Assembly: GCA_039545295.1 (NCBI GenBank)
Contig: BCIK01000021.1
Span: 248,001 to 312,000, forward strand
Direction of reading: 5' to 3'
DNA from: Udeniomyces pyricola
Lineage: Eukaryota; Basidiomycota; Tremellomycetes; Cystofilobasidiales; Mrakiaceae
Length of the DNA: 64,000 nt
Part shown: positions 37,842-50,786 of the stretch, in pieces
Layout of the letters: each line of letters opens with the position of its first letter
How positions within the stretch are numbered: the stretch's first letter is position 1
Program-made: the position numbers and the translations under genes
Notes under the pieces: generated by a model
Told to the model about the DNA's origin: nothing
Database searches by the model: none
Seen by the model: the letters and a program-made list of their open reading frames with translations, nothing else

Positions 37842-40800
37842 TCAAGCTCCACCTTGCATAGCAAGGATAGCCTTTTTCGACCTCGCCTTTCGCTTTCGCA
37901 TCGTCATGACGGCCCCTCGCTCGTCGGCCGGCGGTAAGAAGCCCAACGCCTGTCGCATCGGTTCCAGCGGCAAGTCATCCGAGATGGACGTTTCCAACCC
38001 AGGGCGTTCCGGGTTGTTGACCGAGGGTGCCATCGACGGTTTCCGTCGAACTGTCGTGCCCATCCGACCGAGACCTCCGCCAGCGGAAGTAGAGGCCTGA
38101 CGACGGATAGTTGACCCTCGACCAAGCGACGAGGGATCATAGCCATTGTTGCTACCGTCGATAGGGGAGGCTGGGTAGGCGGACATCGGTGGAGGTGCGA
38201 ACGGATCATTGGGGTCGACCTGCATGTCGACAACGAATGATGCAAGAAAGAGGTCGCACATTGCGCAAAAGACGTAAGTCAAAGAGAGAAAGAAAACGAT
38301 ACAAATCAACCCTCGAAAAGGTTTGAAGAGCGAAGAAAAAAAAAGACGAAAGACGAAAGACGAAAAGGCCAGAGAAAAGAGAAGGGAAAAGAATTCCTTA
38401 CGAATCGAACCGGCTGCGGACTGTTCATGCAGGTGATGTTGAGCTGAGTAAGGTAGTGCTTGACGGCGGCATGGAACCGAGTCCTTCGTGCCCATCTGGC
38501 TCCCCAATCCGACCAAGTGGCAAGATGCGTAATTCCAATCGTGAGCTCGATAGACGTCTGGAAATCAATGTGTTGGACCTGTGCGATTGGAGCGGGTTGG
38601 TCAAAGAAGCCGTTGAAGCAAACACACAAATATGAGCAAGCGGAGTGGCAACTTGTCAATACATCAACAAGTATAACTATAATAAAGGGTCGGGTTTTGG
38701 GACGATGCATGAGAAGGAGCATACGCACCATGATGGCTGTCGACGCAATGTCTCGATGTTCATCCGTTTCCAACCATCGATTCTGCAGTGCAAGAAGAAC
38801 AAAACGAAAACGAACATCAAAATCAGACCATAGTTACAAGCCATCAATATCATGTGTGTAAATGCTGAAATAACAAGAGAAAGAAAGAAAAGAAAGAAGA
38901 AGAAACGTACGATGCACCGCTCGAGTTCCTCAATCTTCTCGTTGGGCGTGTTCCAACCGATTTGGATCGTCATATTCTCGAACATATCCCTGTAAAATTC
39001 CAGGAAAGAATCATGATAAGAGCCAGGGAAAGTGGGAGCCATCGGAGCAAAACATTCGGGTGTATGGTCAGCCGAGAGAGAGTCGTCGTCGGGCGGTTGC
39101 TGGAACCAAAAAAAAAGAAAAAAAAAGGACAGAAGCAACGAACCCGCTTCGTCGGACTGCAGAAGTGCAAAGGCAAAGCGAAAAAAACACACACACACAC
39201 ACACACACACACAACAGCAACAAACGAGCGACGTCAGGACCCAACCACCCAATAAACCAAAAGACCAAAGGAGAAAGGAAAAACGGTCCATACCGTTGAT
39301 GATGTTCATACCAAAGAGAACACTGTTGTAATAATAGCTCTCCGTCCCGTCGACCCGGACAAAGTTCGTCGAGAAGATACCCATTTTCTATCCGAGCGCA
39401 ACAAGAAAGAAAGAAAAACGACGTGCAAGGAGGCAGAAGGGGAAGTAAGGAAAGGGGACAGGTCGTTGAACATCGGACTTTTCGAGCGCGCAGACCAAAA
39501 AAAAAAAAAAAAAAAAAAAGCAAGAAAGAACGCACTTTGACGACCAAGTTTTCGTTGCCGATAAAGACGCGATCACCGGTATCCATCGGGTGCGTGACAA
39601 AGAGGAAGATGATGGAGTCAAACGCGTTGGAGGCGGCCGACTTGAAGATGAAAGACAGACCGAGAAGGATCGTGTAGAGCGCTGNAAGGGGGGAGGGGGG
39701 GGGGGAACAAAAATCAAGAAGATACGTCAGGTTCAAACACAAAAAAAAACCCACTTCATTTTTTTTTCTTGGGTCGAGGTCAGAGAACGCGAGTAGACAA
39801 AGAAAGCATACAAGTGATTTGAGATCCAATGTTGACGCCAAAGACACTCAGAGCGACTAGGTTAGAAACCCAAGGAATCGAGTCATTAGCCGTTGTAGCT
39901 CTTCGTTCCTAAGACACGGGATACTCCCTCGTCTATCGCAATAGATACGAAAGGATGCGTACTGAAGAACAAGATGATGCCGCCAATACCAAGCAAGACA
40001 CCGTCGAGCGAGCCAACTGCATGACCAATATCTCTGAAGACACAACGTAGGACAGCGAAACCAAAGAACGTCAGTAGGACAACGCATTCCGTCTTTGTCT
40101 GCCATCCCATCCGAGAATCAAAAGGGGGAGAGCAAAACTACGCACTGCATCGACTTGGCAAGGAATCTTCTTTCCTTGTACGCCGTCAAGATGACCGACT
40201 TGATCTCACTCTTGGAGATATCGCCATTGCCATCTTTATCGAAGAGCTGATAGCAGAAGAGAAGACGGCCAGGGGAGGGGGAAAGGGACAGAGGAGAGGG
40301 TGAGTTTGGAGGACCATGTACGATAGTCAAGTTTCGGCGATGGTGTTGGAAAACGTCTGATCGAGGATGACTCACTCTGAATGCCGCTTCCGCTTCCTTT
40401 GCCGTCGGGAAAGCACGGTAGAAATCGGAAGGGATTAGATAAGGCCGTTTGGCCCGCTGCTTGTAAGAGGTGTAGATGACCCGAGCGAGCGCCTGTACCA
40501 AAGAATGAAAGCAAAGCAAAGGGAAGAGCAACGAAATAAAGTGGTGGGAAGGCGACGAGAGCAGAGAGAGAGGTAGATAACATAGCACGGTTGGAATCTT
40601 AGATCAGCCTTCAGTCGTATCATTAGAGCATGGCATTTTGCCTCACTCGCTTCGGTTTCGCATGAAGCAACAAGACAGACGTGGCAAAGGAAGGGAAGGG
40701 AAGTTCTCTCTTTTGACGAACCTTTGCCGCCTTTGGACCTCCAACTGCAAACTTCAATCCCGCCGCCAATCCACCATCGGTCTCGTCTTCGTCATTCTCA

Positions 40801-43800
40801 CCACCCGTCCCGGGCGCACCGTTACCCTTCTTGGTCTTGACACCCCTCGCGTCATGAAGCGCAATCTTTTTGAGCCCTTGACCGATCCGCTTGGCGTTGT
40901 GCTCGAAGCCGGTCGAGGATTCCTCTTGGGCAGCGGCATCGATCGGCCGGGGCGCTCGACGCGAAGGTGCCATAGAAGGCGGGTAAGTGTGAGAAGGTGT
41001 ACCAGTCGGATCACTCGTACCAGGAGGAGGATAAGCGTAATCATCCGACGTCGGGGGGTATCGTTGGTCGATCCCAACTCCTCCTCCCGTGAGGCCCGAT
41101 CTCGAGTTGAAACTTTCATCCGGATTCCCTGCTTCTCCACTCACCCTACCACCCGTGGGTTCTTCACTCGTCAACCTATCACCATACCTTCCCTTCCCTC
41201 CACCATCCTGTTGACGCTTAAAGACTTTGCCCCAACTCTTGGGGCTTGAGAGTCTGGGTGACTCCGGGTTGGTCGAATACCTCGATTTTGCCGGAGGTGA
41301 CAAGGGTAGAGCGGCAGGTGCAGAGGATGACGTATCGCCGCGGAGGTGGGAGCCCTTGTAATTCGAAGTGGAGTAGTCGTTCATTTCGGAAGGATCAGCG
41401 ATGCGATTACCGAGGAAAGGAGATGGTGCAGATGGACGTTTGAAGTGGCTGTAGTCTCGTGAGCGCTTCTTTGGTCGGTACAAGTTGAGTTTGTCGAGGA
41501 CGGAAATGGTGTACTGTGTAGAAAGACATAGACGTGACAGGCATAAGCGTCGAGAAGTACGACATGGTATCGAAGATTACGGTCGAAGGCAGAGAGAAAA
41601 AAAAAAAAGAAAAAAAAAGAAAGAAGCAGAAAAAAAAAATCGAACCTGCATGTGATCCAGTCGAGCCTTGAACGCCGTGCGATGAAAACTGAGGGCGATG
41701 AGTTGAAGCAAGATCTTCTCGAGACAGTACACAAGCATCTGTAAAAATGAGGGTTAAACAAAGCAACATGTGAAGGGACAACGCTCGTAAGCCATTTTGT
41801 GGATTACCCAATAATGTAGTATTAAAAAAAAAAGCCAGAAAAGAAGCAGAAAGGAAACGAACGACGAAGAAGAGGAACTCGATGACATCAAACATGCGGT
41901 CTGTATAAGCCGCCCTCGAGACGATATCCTCTGCCCGCGTATGGAGGTTGAAGATGGCTCCAAAGATGACTGCCCAACTGCCCCAGATCGAAGCTGCGTA
42001 GAAGACTACACAGCAACCAAAAAAAAGAGAAGATAGAGAAAACGATACGTTTGGGGCCGTGATGAGCACATATACGCATTGTACGTCCAAGAAAGGGGAA
42101 AGGCAAAATGAACAACGTACTGGGTTTGATCCATCCCTTGAGAACGTTGTACGTTTCGACATGGAGCTTGACGGACTCTTGAATCTCTCCCCAAACGATG
42201 TTGATGACAGCGAGGATGGCAATTGGGACGAGATCGACCTGCATGTACAGAAAGACCATTGGAACGTAGCAAGAAGCGGTGTCAAGAGAACGTATGGGCG
42301 TTCCTTGTATATCGTCATGGTCACGTCAATGGCAGATAAGGACATACGAGTACAGCGAGGTACCAGCTGACGAGGGTGTTGAAGGCGGCAAAGTAAAACC
42401 AGGCACCGATATTATCCTGGCGGCATCAATTGCAGAGAAGCCAAAGAGAACGAAATGACACAGAGACATATCAACATCACCGTCCATCTGAGGAACCTAC
42501 TTTATGTTAAGATACGTGGATGCCGTGCGTCAACGCAAACATACTGAGACATATTTTCGATGCTCCGTCGGGTTGACAGCCTCCCACTTGAAATGCACAA
42601 GCAACGGAATCATGATCAAGCACGCCGAGAGGAACGTCGATCCAACCAACGTCGAGAACAATGCCGTCGCGATCCGTTTGGGTCCCCATGACTTCTTCTT
42701 CTGACCGAGACCGATGCGGTCTCTGAACTTTGCTGCGGATTCGTCCAGGTCTTCTTCGGCAGACCAGTCGTAGAGAACGTCGTCCTGATCCATTCGTTCG
42801 TCCTGTAGGTGGGCAACGGAAGAAACATGAGAGGAAACCACAGCAAATGAAGAGGGGTTACAACACATGAAGAGACAAACGTATTGAGTCAATCATCTCG
42901 ACTTCCCTAGCTCCCACCACTTTCTTCCCTACTTCACGTTCATGTCCAATCCATCTCGTTCTTCCTTGCCCCATTCTACTTTCTATACCGATCTTTGGAT
43001 AAACTGACCTCTGAGAACGTCGAACTCGACCTCCCAAACTCAGGTCTCGAATAGATGCCCGAGTCTGATTCTCCTCCTCCCGTACTAGACTGATACCCCT
43101 GAAAGTCCGTCTGCTGGTGGTGCTGATCGATGATATCCTCACTTCTCGCGCCTCGAGAATTCCCATACATCCCGTCCCCATCTTTCCCACCTTTCCCACC
43201 CCCATTGAAAGAACTACTTCCATCAGGTCCTCCCTCACCTATAAACGTCGCCTGACTCTGATCGAACCCCGCTTGATGGCCAGAATAAGGTGAATCATGA
43301 GGCGTCATGGCCGTCAGGTTTCGAAGTTGATGACGATCGTCTCCATCATCAGCATACTCAGCCGTGTTGTCATGATCAACGCCAAATGTCTGGACAGTCG
43401 CGGCGAATCGGGCTTCTTTGTTGGAAGGTTGCTGAGGAGGGTGACTAGACGTTGGGTTCTTTTGATGCTGCTGCTGCTGCTGCGCCTTTTGCTGTTGCTG
43501 TTGATGCTGTGGTTGGAAGCCTCTGCCTGCTTCCCTTTCGAACCCCTCCCTTTCACCAACTGCTAACCTCGCCTTATTAGGTTGAGGATGAACCCTCATA
43601 TCCTTCCTCTGTCCTAAATCTCCTCTTGAAAGATCCGTCTCTCCCATGATCCCACTCTGTTCCTCAGCGTCCTCAAGTTCTTCCGCCCAGTCCTCCCTCG
43701 TCATCGGAGCATGGGCCAATTGATCAAGAGCAGATCCTTCTTCTCCACCAAGAGAACTCCCAGCTCGGGATGAATGAGATACGTGAGCGTGATGATCCCT

Positions 43801-44088
43801 GACATCGTTGACATGGCTCCCGTCATCGAGGGTACTACCGATGGAAGTCGCTGCGATAGTAGATGTAGGAGAGATGTAACGGTTGTGGTAATTGTTGTGT
43901 CGTTGCTGTTGTTGCTGATTCGGAGACAAGATAGCGGAAGATGAAGCAGAGGTAGGAAGGGTTGATGGTGCTGTGCCCGGATCGCTCAGGCCGTGCGTTG
44001 TCCCGTCCGAGGGGAACGTCGGGGCAGAGAACCAGTCGGGGTCCAAGGAAGGTGGTGGGGGAGAAGAAGATGGGCTAGATGGTGCCAT
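37842..44088 (-). CDS. Mechanosensitive channel B, fungal MscS family with EF-hand (Msy1/Msy2-like)
   Basis: Eighteen exons close in phase: 44088-43009, 42802-42545, 42416-42348, 42238-42121, 42005-41863, 41738-41646, 41513-40722, 40492-40376, 40246-40146, 40033-39963, 39856-39812, 39681-39536, 39387-39294, 39156-39144, 38989-38911, 38782-38729, 38578-38402 and 38219-37842 (1275 residues). The 360-residue N-terminus is disordered and Gln/His-rich. The DVLYDWSAEEDL motif precedes the membrane helices, and a 264-residue linker exon follows. The EF-hand loop D893-E904 (DKDGNGDISKSE) lies in one exon, unlike in channel A. The MscS pore helix, HPMDTGDRVFIGNE and a C-terminal beta/alpha domain complete it. 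It shares intron positions, a 13-nt microexon and one nearly identical exon with channel A. The Arg/Lys-rich tail (TMRKRKARSKK) could be a sorting signal, but that is a guess. Confidence 0.92.
39144..39156 (-). other. 13-nt microexon in channel B
   Basis: On the minus strand the exon TCCGACGAAGCGG lies between CTGCAG and GTTCGT. It yields V-R-R-S-G and joins to DMFENMTIQ. Position, length and encoded residues equal those of the channel A microexon. The intron that follows contains a 48-nt open piece (39069-39116) that I regard as non-coding. Confidence 0.87.
39187..39212. repeat. (AC)13 dinucleotide repeat in a channel B intron
   Basis: An uninterrupted AC tract lies in the intron directly upstream (in the sense direction) of the 13-nt microexon at 39144-39156, about 30 nt from it. 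Length variation here could affect recognition of that very small exon; this is inference. Confidence 0.9.
39536..39681 (-). repeat. 146-nt near-identical exon shared with channel A (copy B)
   Basis: This minus-strand exon corresponds to 16464-16609. Three mismatches in 146 nt contrast with 8 in 45 for the preceding exon and roughly 30 percent for the following one. Flanking introns are unrelated. An undetermined base (N) lies four bases outside the exon at 39685, in the splice acceptor. Confidence 0.93.
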
Positions 44089-45393
44089 GTGTGACAGTCG
44101 TTCGTGATCGGATCAATCAGAAGGGGGTTCCAAGAACTAAGAAGAAAGATGGATGGGGGCGATGGGGAAATCTGCTGCGAGGAAGACGAACGGGTGGATA
44201 TGCACAGATGAAAGACAAAGAAGGGGGGGGGAGAGAGGAGATCAACTCTTTTTCTTTGTACATTCCTGTCTTCCTCTCTCCAGGTAAACTCAGAACACTC
44301 TCCCCAGTCTGTCCCAAGGAACGGCGGATCGAAGAAGGGGGGGGGGGCAGACCAAACTAGGACGAGCAACCCAACCCTTCAGAAACGAGGGTCGTCCTCG
44401 CCGCGGTCGGTCGGTCGAACCAACCCTGAAGAGAAGGAAGGACAATGACTATGAAGAAACATTCTCATGGACGCACCTTTTCCAAAGACAACAGAAACCT
44501 GGGGAAACAAACTTGTCTAGCTAGAAACCAATGCGAGGAGGGTTTTCCAAAGGGGATGTGACGTATGGTTATGAGGTATGGGGATGGTTTAAGGGTGAGG
44601 GATGACGCTTCTTCTTGATGATGATGATGATGAGGATGATGGGCAAAGGAGAGGGACAGCAATCAGGCGCGCGGGAGCGAAGGAACGAGTTGTCTTTTAT
44701 TTTGTATTTGTTTTCGGGGGGGGGGGAGGGGGAGGTTATTCACTGCGGGCCGAATAGGCTACTACTACTAACCATCACCTGGTGATGCATTTGGATGCAT
44801 CATGCAAAATTATGCGTTGTGATTGCCATCACAACCGACGTAGCCTCGATATATACCTACAGGCCTTCGATTCATATAGCTTCCAATCTCTCCCATGAAT
44901 TCACACGTCTTGGGTTACAAAATATGAAGTGTATCGCTTATAACACATCTCATATATACATGATATATCCTTATAAACACGGTGGAGATTTTATTTTTTA
45001 GTCCATCATCAATCGATCGATCAATGACTCGGACTTCCTCGCTTCCCTGATCATCACGAACGTATGATATGTATCGGATCGTCGACACAGAAAGGCAAAA
45101 GAGACATAGGTATCCGGACACGATCCAAGTTCGAAACACGTAGAGAAAGGAAAGGAAAGAGAAGAAAAGAAAAAAAATTCAAGAAAGCAGTAGAACATAC
45201 TTGGTGAAATATATATATATAAAGGAAACAACGGAAAATACTGAAGCGCGATGGTTATCAACGCTGAGAGACGGATCGATCCCCCCCCCCCCCCCCCTCA
45301 CCTCCCTCCACTCTTCCACTCCTGAAACTACCTTGCAGCTCGGTTCCCGGACGATGGGTGCTACTATCTCAGGGATAATGATGGTCAAAATTT
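44089..45393. other. Spacer between RNR1 stop and channel B start
   Basis: This is the upstream region of channel B and the 3' region of RNR1, both transcribed leftward. It has G-tracts near 44225, 44339 and 44718, a (GAT)n block near 44617-44640 and a C-tract of about 17 at 45282-45298. No gene is supported. Confidence 0.55.
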
Positions 45394-46404
45394 TTAACCC
45401 GAGCACATCATGCAGGCTTCTTTGTTGTCTATGCTACATTGCAAGGCTGGAGGGAGGGAATAGAAAGAGAGAAGTGGAAAGAGGCAAAGGAAAGGAAGGG
45501 AAAGGGGTTTCGTCAGTCTTGGTTTGCATAGGTCGGAGAAAGAAAAAAAAAGAAGAAAGAAAGAAGAAAAAAAAACCTCACCAGCTTCAGCCCTCTCCGC
45601 CGCCCTCTTCTTGGCCTCTTCAAACGTCAACTCCCTCTCCTCACCTTCCTCTCCACCTTTCTCCTCCTCTCCACCCTCTCCAGAAGCAGCACCCTGGCCG
45701 TTCTCTCCCGACTTGGTCTCGTATCCGTTACTGGCGGCGACGATGGTAGCCATAGGAGGCGGTGCCGCTTGAACAGCAGGAGCCGCAGCCGACGACGACG
45801 ATGGTCGAGTCGGCGTCGTCGGTTCCGCCACAGCCGATCGAGCCGTCGACGCCTTGGGAGTCGAGATAGCCGAAGGAGTGAACGAGAGTTTGTTGACACT
45901 GTTTGTGAGGTTGGAAAGAGCCGAGTTAGTCGGCTTAGAAGGCGTCGTAGTGGTGTTGGTAAGGGATGAAGGTTGAGGTGAAGAGACGGCTTTAGAAGGC
46001 GTCGCTTTGGCGTCCTTAGCTTCCTTGATAGCCTCGGCAGAGAGAGTGAACTGTTAAAAAAAAGCCGCGGAAACAAAAAGGGTGGGAGCCCAAAAAGAGG
46101 AGAAGAGTAGAAAAGAAAACCAATGCAGTGGTTAAGCAAAAAAAAAGAAGCACATTTGCGTTTTGAAGACAGAGAATGACCAACTGACCTGAATGGCATT
46201 GACGGCTGGTCGAGTTCGGAGGTAGTACATTCCCGTCTTGAGTCCTCGTCTCCAACCAAAGAAGTGCATCGAGGTCAGCTGGCCAAACGTCGGGTTGGTA
46301 AGATGGATGTTGAGCGATTGGGATTGATCGATGAACGCTCCTCGGTCGGCCGAGAGATCAATGACCTTCTTCTGGGAAATCTCCCAAACGGTCTTGTAGA
46401 TAGC

Positions 46405-46502
<98 letters not shown>

Positions 46503-49500
46503 AGGGTTTTCAAAGATGGGAAATGATCATCAGCCAGACTTTCTTGTGGAAAAGAAAGAAAAAGAAAAGGGAGAGAGAAGAAGAAAGAAAAGGAGAGGGA
46601 CTATGATGGTGGGTAGAAGAAAACGGTTCTCACTTGATATCATCGGGGATCCCAGCAATGTTCTGAACGGATCCTCCATGGGCGATAATTCGGTTCTTCA
46701 TATCGTCATCCCAAAGACCAAGGTCGACAAGCTCCCTAAGCAACCAAGGGCAAACGACCTGGAACTCTCCCGCAAGGACTCGTCGAGTGTAAATGTTGCT
46801 GTAAGAATTTTCCAATCACGCCATGTTAGACCCCCAAGATTCAAGTGGACAAAAGAGATTCTCGAAGGATTGATCCAAACCAAGCAGCATGAAAAGGGGG
46901 AAGGGAGGGGCCGGGGGGGGGGGGGCAAGGGGCGTAAAACTCACGAAGTGTAAGGCTCGAAGCACTCGTTGAACCCGAGGATTTGAGAAGTCGACGCCGT
47001 GGGCATGGGAGCGACAAGAAGCGAGTTCCTAATTCCCGTCTTCTTAATCTTCTCCTTGAGACTAACCCAATCCCAGAGGTCCGTCGGAGTAACACCCCAA
47101 AGGTCGTACTGAAGCTGACCTTTGGAAACAGGCGATCCCTCATAAGTCGAGTAAGTGCCTTCGACCTCGGCAATATCAGACGATGCTTCCAACGCGGCGT
47201 GGTAGATGGTCTCAAAGATTTGAATGTTGAGTTCCTTGGCGGCGGGAGAATCGAACGGCATTCGAAGAATCATGAAGGCATCGGCGAGACCTTGCACTCC
47301 GACTCCGACGGGTCGGTGTCGCATGTTGGAGTTGCGCGCTTCTTGAACAGGGTCTGACGGAGCGAAGAGGAAGGAGAGTAAAAAAAAAAGGCGCAAGCGA
47401 AAACAAGAAAAGAAATCATGTTCAGTTCTCAGCATCTCAGGTAACGAAACGACAACGAACCTCCCCCCCCCCCCCACGTTCGGCCCACCCTCTATCAGCC
47501 AGCCGCGAAGAAGTCAACTAAAGAAAAACACACAAAAACCACTCACAGTAGTTGACGTCAATGATCTTGTTCAAGTTACCAATGACGACCTTGGTAACGT
47601 CGTGCAACTTCTGGAAGTTGTACACCCCATTCTCGATGAACGACGGCAAGGCGAGCGAAGCCAAGTTGCAAACGGCGACTTCGTCGGGAGCGGAGTACTC
47701 GATGATCTCGGTGCAGAGGTTGGACGACTTGATCGTACCGAGGTTCTTCTGGTTCGACTTGGCGTTGGCCGCATCCTAAAAGAGGTACCCAAGCAAAGAG
47801 GCGAACAAGAGCAAGAGAGAGCGGGGAACAAAACAAGTTTAGGTTCAATCAAGACAATCTACAAATGAACCCGAGCCGAATACCTAAATGAGAATATGAT
47901 GAAGAAAAAAAAAAAAAAAAAAAAGGACGAACCTTGTAAAGCATGAACGGTCCTCCCGTCTCAGTCTGACTCTCCAAGATCGCATACCACAACTTCTGAG
48001 CGGGGATCATCTTGAGGAACTTGCCTTCTCTCTCGTATTTTTCGTACAGCGCCTCGAACTCGTCGCCGTAGACGTCCGAGAGACCAGGGCATTCCGACGG
48101 GCACATCAGCGCCCATTCGGCGTTGGCTTCGACTCGCTTCATGCTATTTTCGTCGTCGTCGTCGTCGAGAGAGGGAACACGTCAATCAATATAGGGAGAC
48201 AAAAAGGGATGATGACGAAAGAGAAAGCAGAATTGAACGTACAAGAGATCCGGGATCCAGAGGGCGTAGAAGAGGTCTCGAGCTCGAGCCTCCTCCTTAC
48301 CATGGTTCTTTCGGAGGTCGATGAAGTCAAAGATGTCTCCGTGCCAAGGCTCGAGGTAGATGCTATACATGTATTAGAAACAGGTAGGTGATATGTAGAG
48401 GAAGAAGAAACCGATGAACGTTAAGAATCCCGTTAGCAATCGCATAAAACCTGCATCTTCTCAATCCCTCACAAAGGATCAACCAACATCGGTCGAGAGC
48501 CATCAAAGGGAGTGGAACGGCCGCACGAAAATAAAAGAAAAAAAAACTCACGCAAACGCTCCGGGTCTCTTGTTACCACCCTGATCGACATACCTCGCCG
48601 TCGCATCGTACGCCCTCAACATCGGCACAATTCCATTAGAGTATCCATTCGTGCCCGCAATATACGATCCCCTCGCCCGGATGTTGTGAATGTTAAGACC
48701 GATGCCTCCGGCCGTCTTGGAGATCATCGCACAGGTCTTGAGGGTATCGTAGATGCCCTCGATCGAGTCTTCCTTCATGGCGACGAGGAAGCACGAGGAG
48801 AGTTGAGGGTGGGGGGTACCAGCGTTGAAGAGCTGCAAGAGGAAGAGAGAACAACCAATGGGCGTTTGGATGGGACAGGCGTCAGGATCGTTATCACCAC
48901 CTCGGTTTTCATCCCTTTTCAGACCTAGCTAGCTAAGCTGACTGATTCAAGGAGCACAGCGACTCTCCAACACACCCTTTCTCCCAACCACTACGGGAGC
49001 GAAACCCAACGAAACTCACCGTCGGCGACGCGTGGGTAAAGTACCTCTCGCTCATCAAGTTGTACGTCTCGATACACTTTTCGACGTTGGTGCCGTGGAT
49101 ACCGACGGCAACTCGCATGAGCATGTGTTGAGGTCGCTCGGCGACAGCTCCGTTGATTCGAAGCAAGTATGATCGCTCGAGGGTTTTGAAACCGAAGCTA
49201 CATGAGAGGTAGAGCAGATCCCATCACGAAAGGACGCGGCCGGGGAAAAGACACAAGAGTAGATAATCACCCAACCGAGACAAAAAGAACAAAGGATGCT
49301 TAGTCAATTTCCAACTCTCTCTGCTGTACACTACCAAGCCTCATCTCACTGCCTGTTGGTTCTCAAACGGCTGGTTCAGTCAGACCAAAGACTCACAAGT
49401 TGTAGTGGAAGTCCCTGTCAAAGATGATGGCCGAGTCCAACGCGGCGGCGTTCTCCATGACAGCCTCGTACGTCTCCTTGGAGATCATGGGCGAGGGTCG

Positions 49501-50786
49501 GTTGTTCTTGGGGTTAACATACTCGTAGAGGTCCTTGATGACGTGTGAGAACGTCTTCTTGGTTTCTTTGTGCAGGTTGGAGACTGATGGACAGAGACGA
49601 ATAAACAGAGTTCGAGTGAGTGGAGAATCGATGAGGCAAGTGAAATTGTGAAGGGGGGAGGAAGGAGGAGGAAGGGAAACGAGGCATGATGAGGAGGGAA
49701 CGTACTGGCGATTCGAGCGGCAAGGATGGCATAGTCTGGGTGCTTGGTCGTCAGATAAGCCGCAGTCTCAGCAGCAAGGTTCTAAATTGGACGAACGAAA
49801 GGGTTACCACAAGGAGTAGAGGTCAAGGAGGAAGAAAGAAACAACGACAACGATGGGCGGGGCGTGAGTTATCAGGTTGGTTGGTTTGAGATATGACGAC
49901 AGAAAAGTGGTAGCGCTAGCCAAGAGGCACGGCGACAAAGCCCATGGACGATGTAGCAGCGACGAATGACAAAGCAAGGCGAGCGCCAAGCTAGCGTTCA
50001 GGCATGTTGAGTGAGGGCCTCGAACCGAAGACGGGGGGGGGGGGGGAAGAGTCCGAAACTCACGTCGAGCTCAACCGTCGTGACGCCCTGGTGGACACCC
50101 ATGCAGACTTTCTTGGTGATCCTGAACAAGTGAGAATTGCCATTTGGTTGGAGAGTGACGAGACGAGGACAGAGGCGATAAGGAAGAGAAAGAGAGAGAG
50201 AGCAAGAGTGGCGAGCGGGCGAAACGTTGATCCGTCAGCAAACCGGCGCGTCAACACGCCAGCGAGAACGTAAGAGGCAGAGGGAGAAGAGCAGGGCGAG
50301 AAAACGCACTCGATTGGCTCGACGTATTGATCGTTGAGACCATAACAAAGCTTGGAGACTCGAGCGGTGATCTTGTCAAACCTGTGTTGAGCGGGTGTAT
50401 TTACATGGGAGTAGGGAGGGATTGAGTCGGAGGAGATAGGAGGATGAAGCAAGGGAAGGGGGGAGGCGAGACACAAGGGAAGGGGGGGAGGGAGGGGGAA
50501 GGGGGGAGGGGAGAAACGAATGTGGGCAGAGGGAGAAGAGTCATTCAACACGTTAGCAAAGCGTATAAACACCCATAGCGCATTTCACCTGCTCGCTTCG
50601 CCCTTAGATTTGATAGCATAGCAGTAAGACAGTCCAGGTAGAGCGACAAGACAGGGATAATGCAGCAGAGGGATATCCAGTGGCAAGAGGACAAGGGGGC
50701 AAGGGAGGAGAGCAAGGCAAGGTTGAATGATAATGAGAGACTCACGCGACTCGCTCCTTTCGTCCATCTCGTTTCCAGACGAACAT
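45394..50786 (-). CDS. RNR1: Ribonucleoside-diphosphate reductase large subunit (class Ia)
   Basis: About 15 exons give roughly 920 residues. The start at 50786 ([14 protein letters not shown]) opens an N-terminal ATP cone. The core follows the family order: HPQLSSCFL with the first redox cysteine, [15 protein letters not shown], the radical site NLCTEI (Asn, Cys, Glu), VCNLAS with the second redox cysteine, [17 protein letters not shown] and [15 protein letters not shown]. The enzyme reduces NDPs to dNDPs with the small-subunit tyrosyl radical, in the cytosol. A long Ser/Thr/Pro then Glu-rich linker of about 150 residues separates the catalytic domain from the swinging tail, which ends CMMCSG and re-reduces the active site. 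The last exon is tiny (about 57 nt). Intron 46406-46633 carries extreme poly(A/T). Upstream DNA has an MCB element. Inner exon edges were not all checked to the base. Confidence 0.95.
46407..46500. repeat. T5-A36-T5-A48 homopolymer block in an RNR1 intron
   Basis: On the + strand five T are followed by 36 A, five T and 48 A. The block fills the 3' part (in the sense direction) of an RNR1 intron and reaches within a base of the splice acceptor at 46405/46406. The two T5-A(n) halves look like a duplicated unit. Exact lengths are unreliable in most sequencing. Confidence 0.85.

Noticed and set aside
39069..39116. Open piece QPPDDDSLSADHTPECF as an extra exon of channel B
   Set aside because: Using it breaks the phase with the 13-nt microexon. 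Joining the microexon directly to 38989 gives VRRSGDMFENM, which matches channel A (VRRSGPMAESV).
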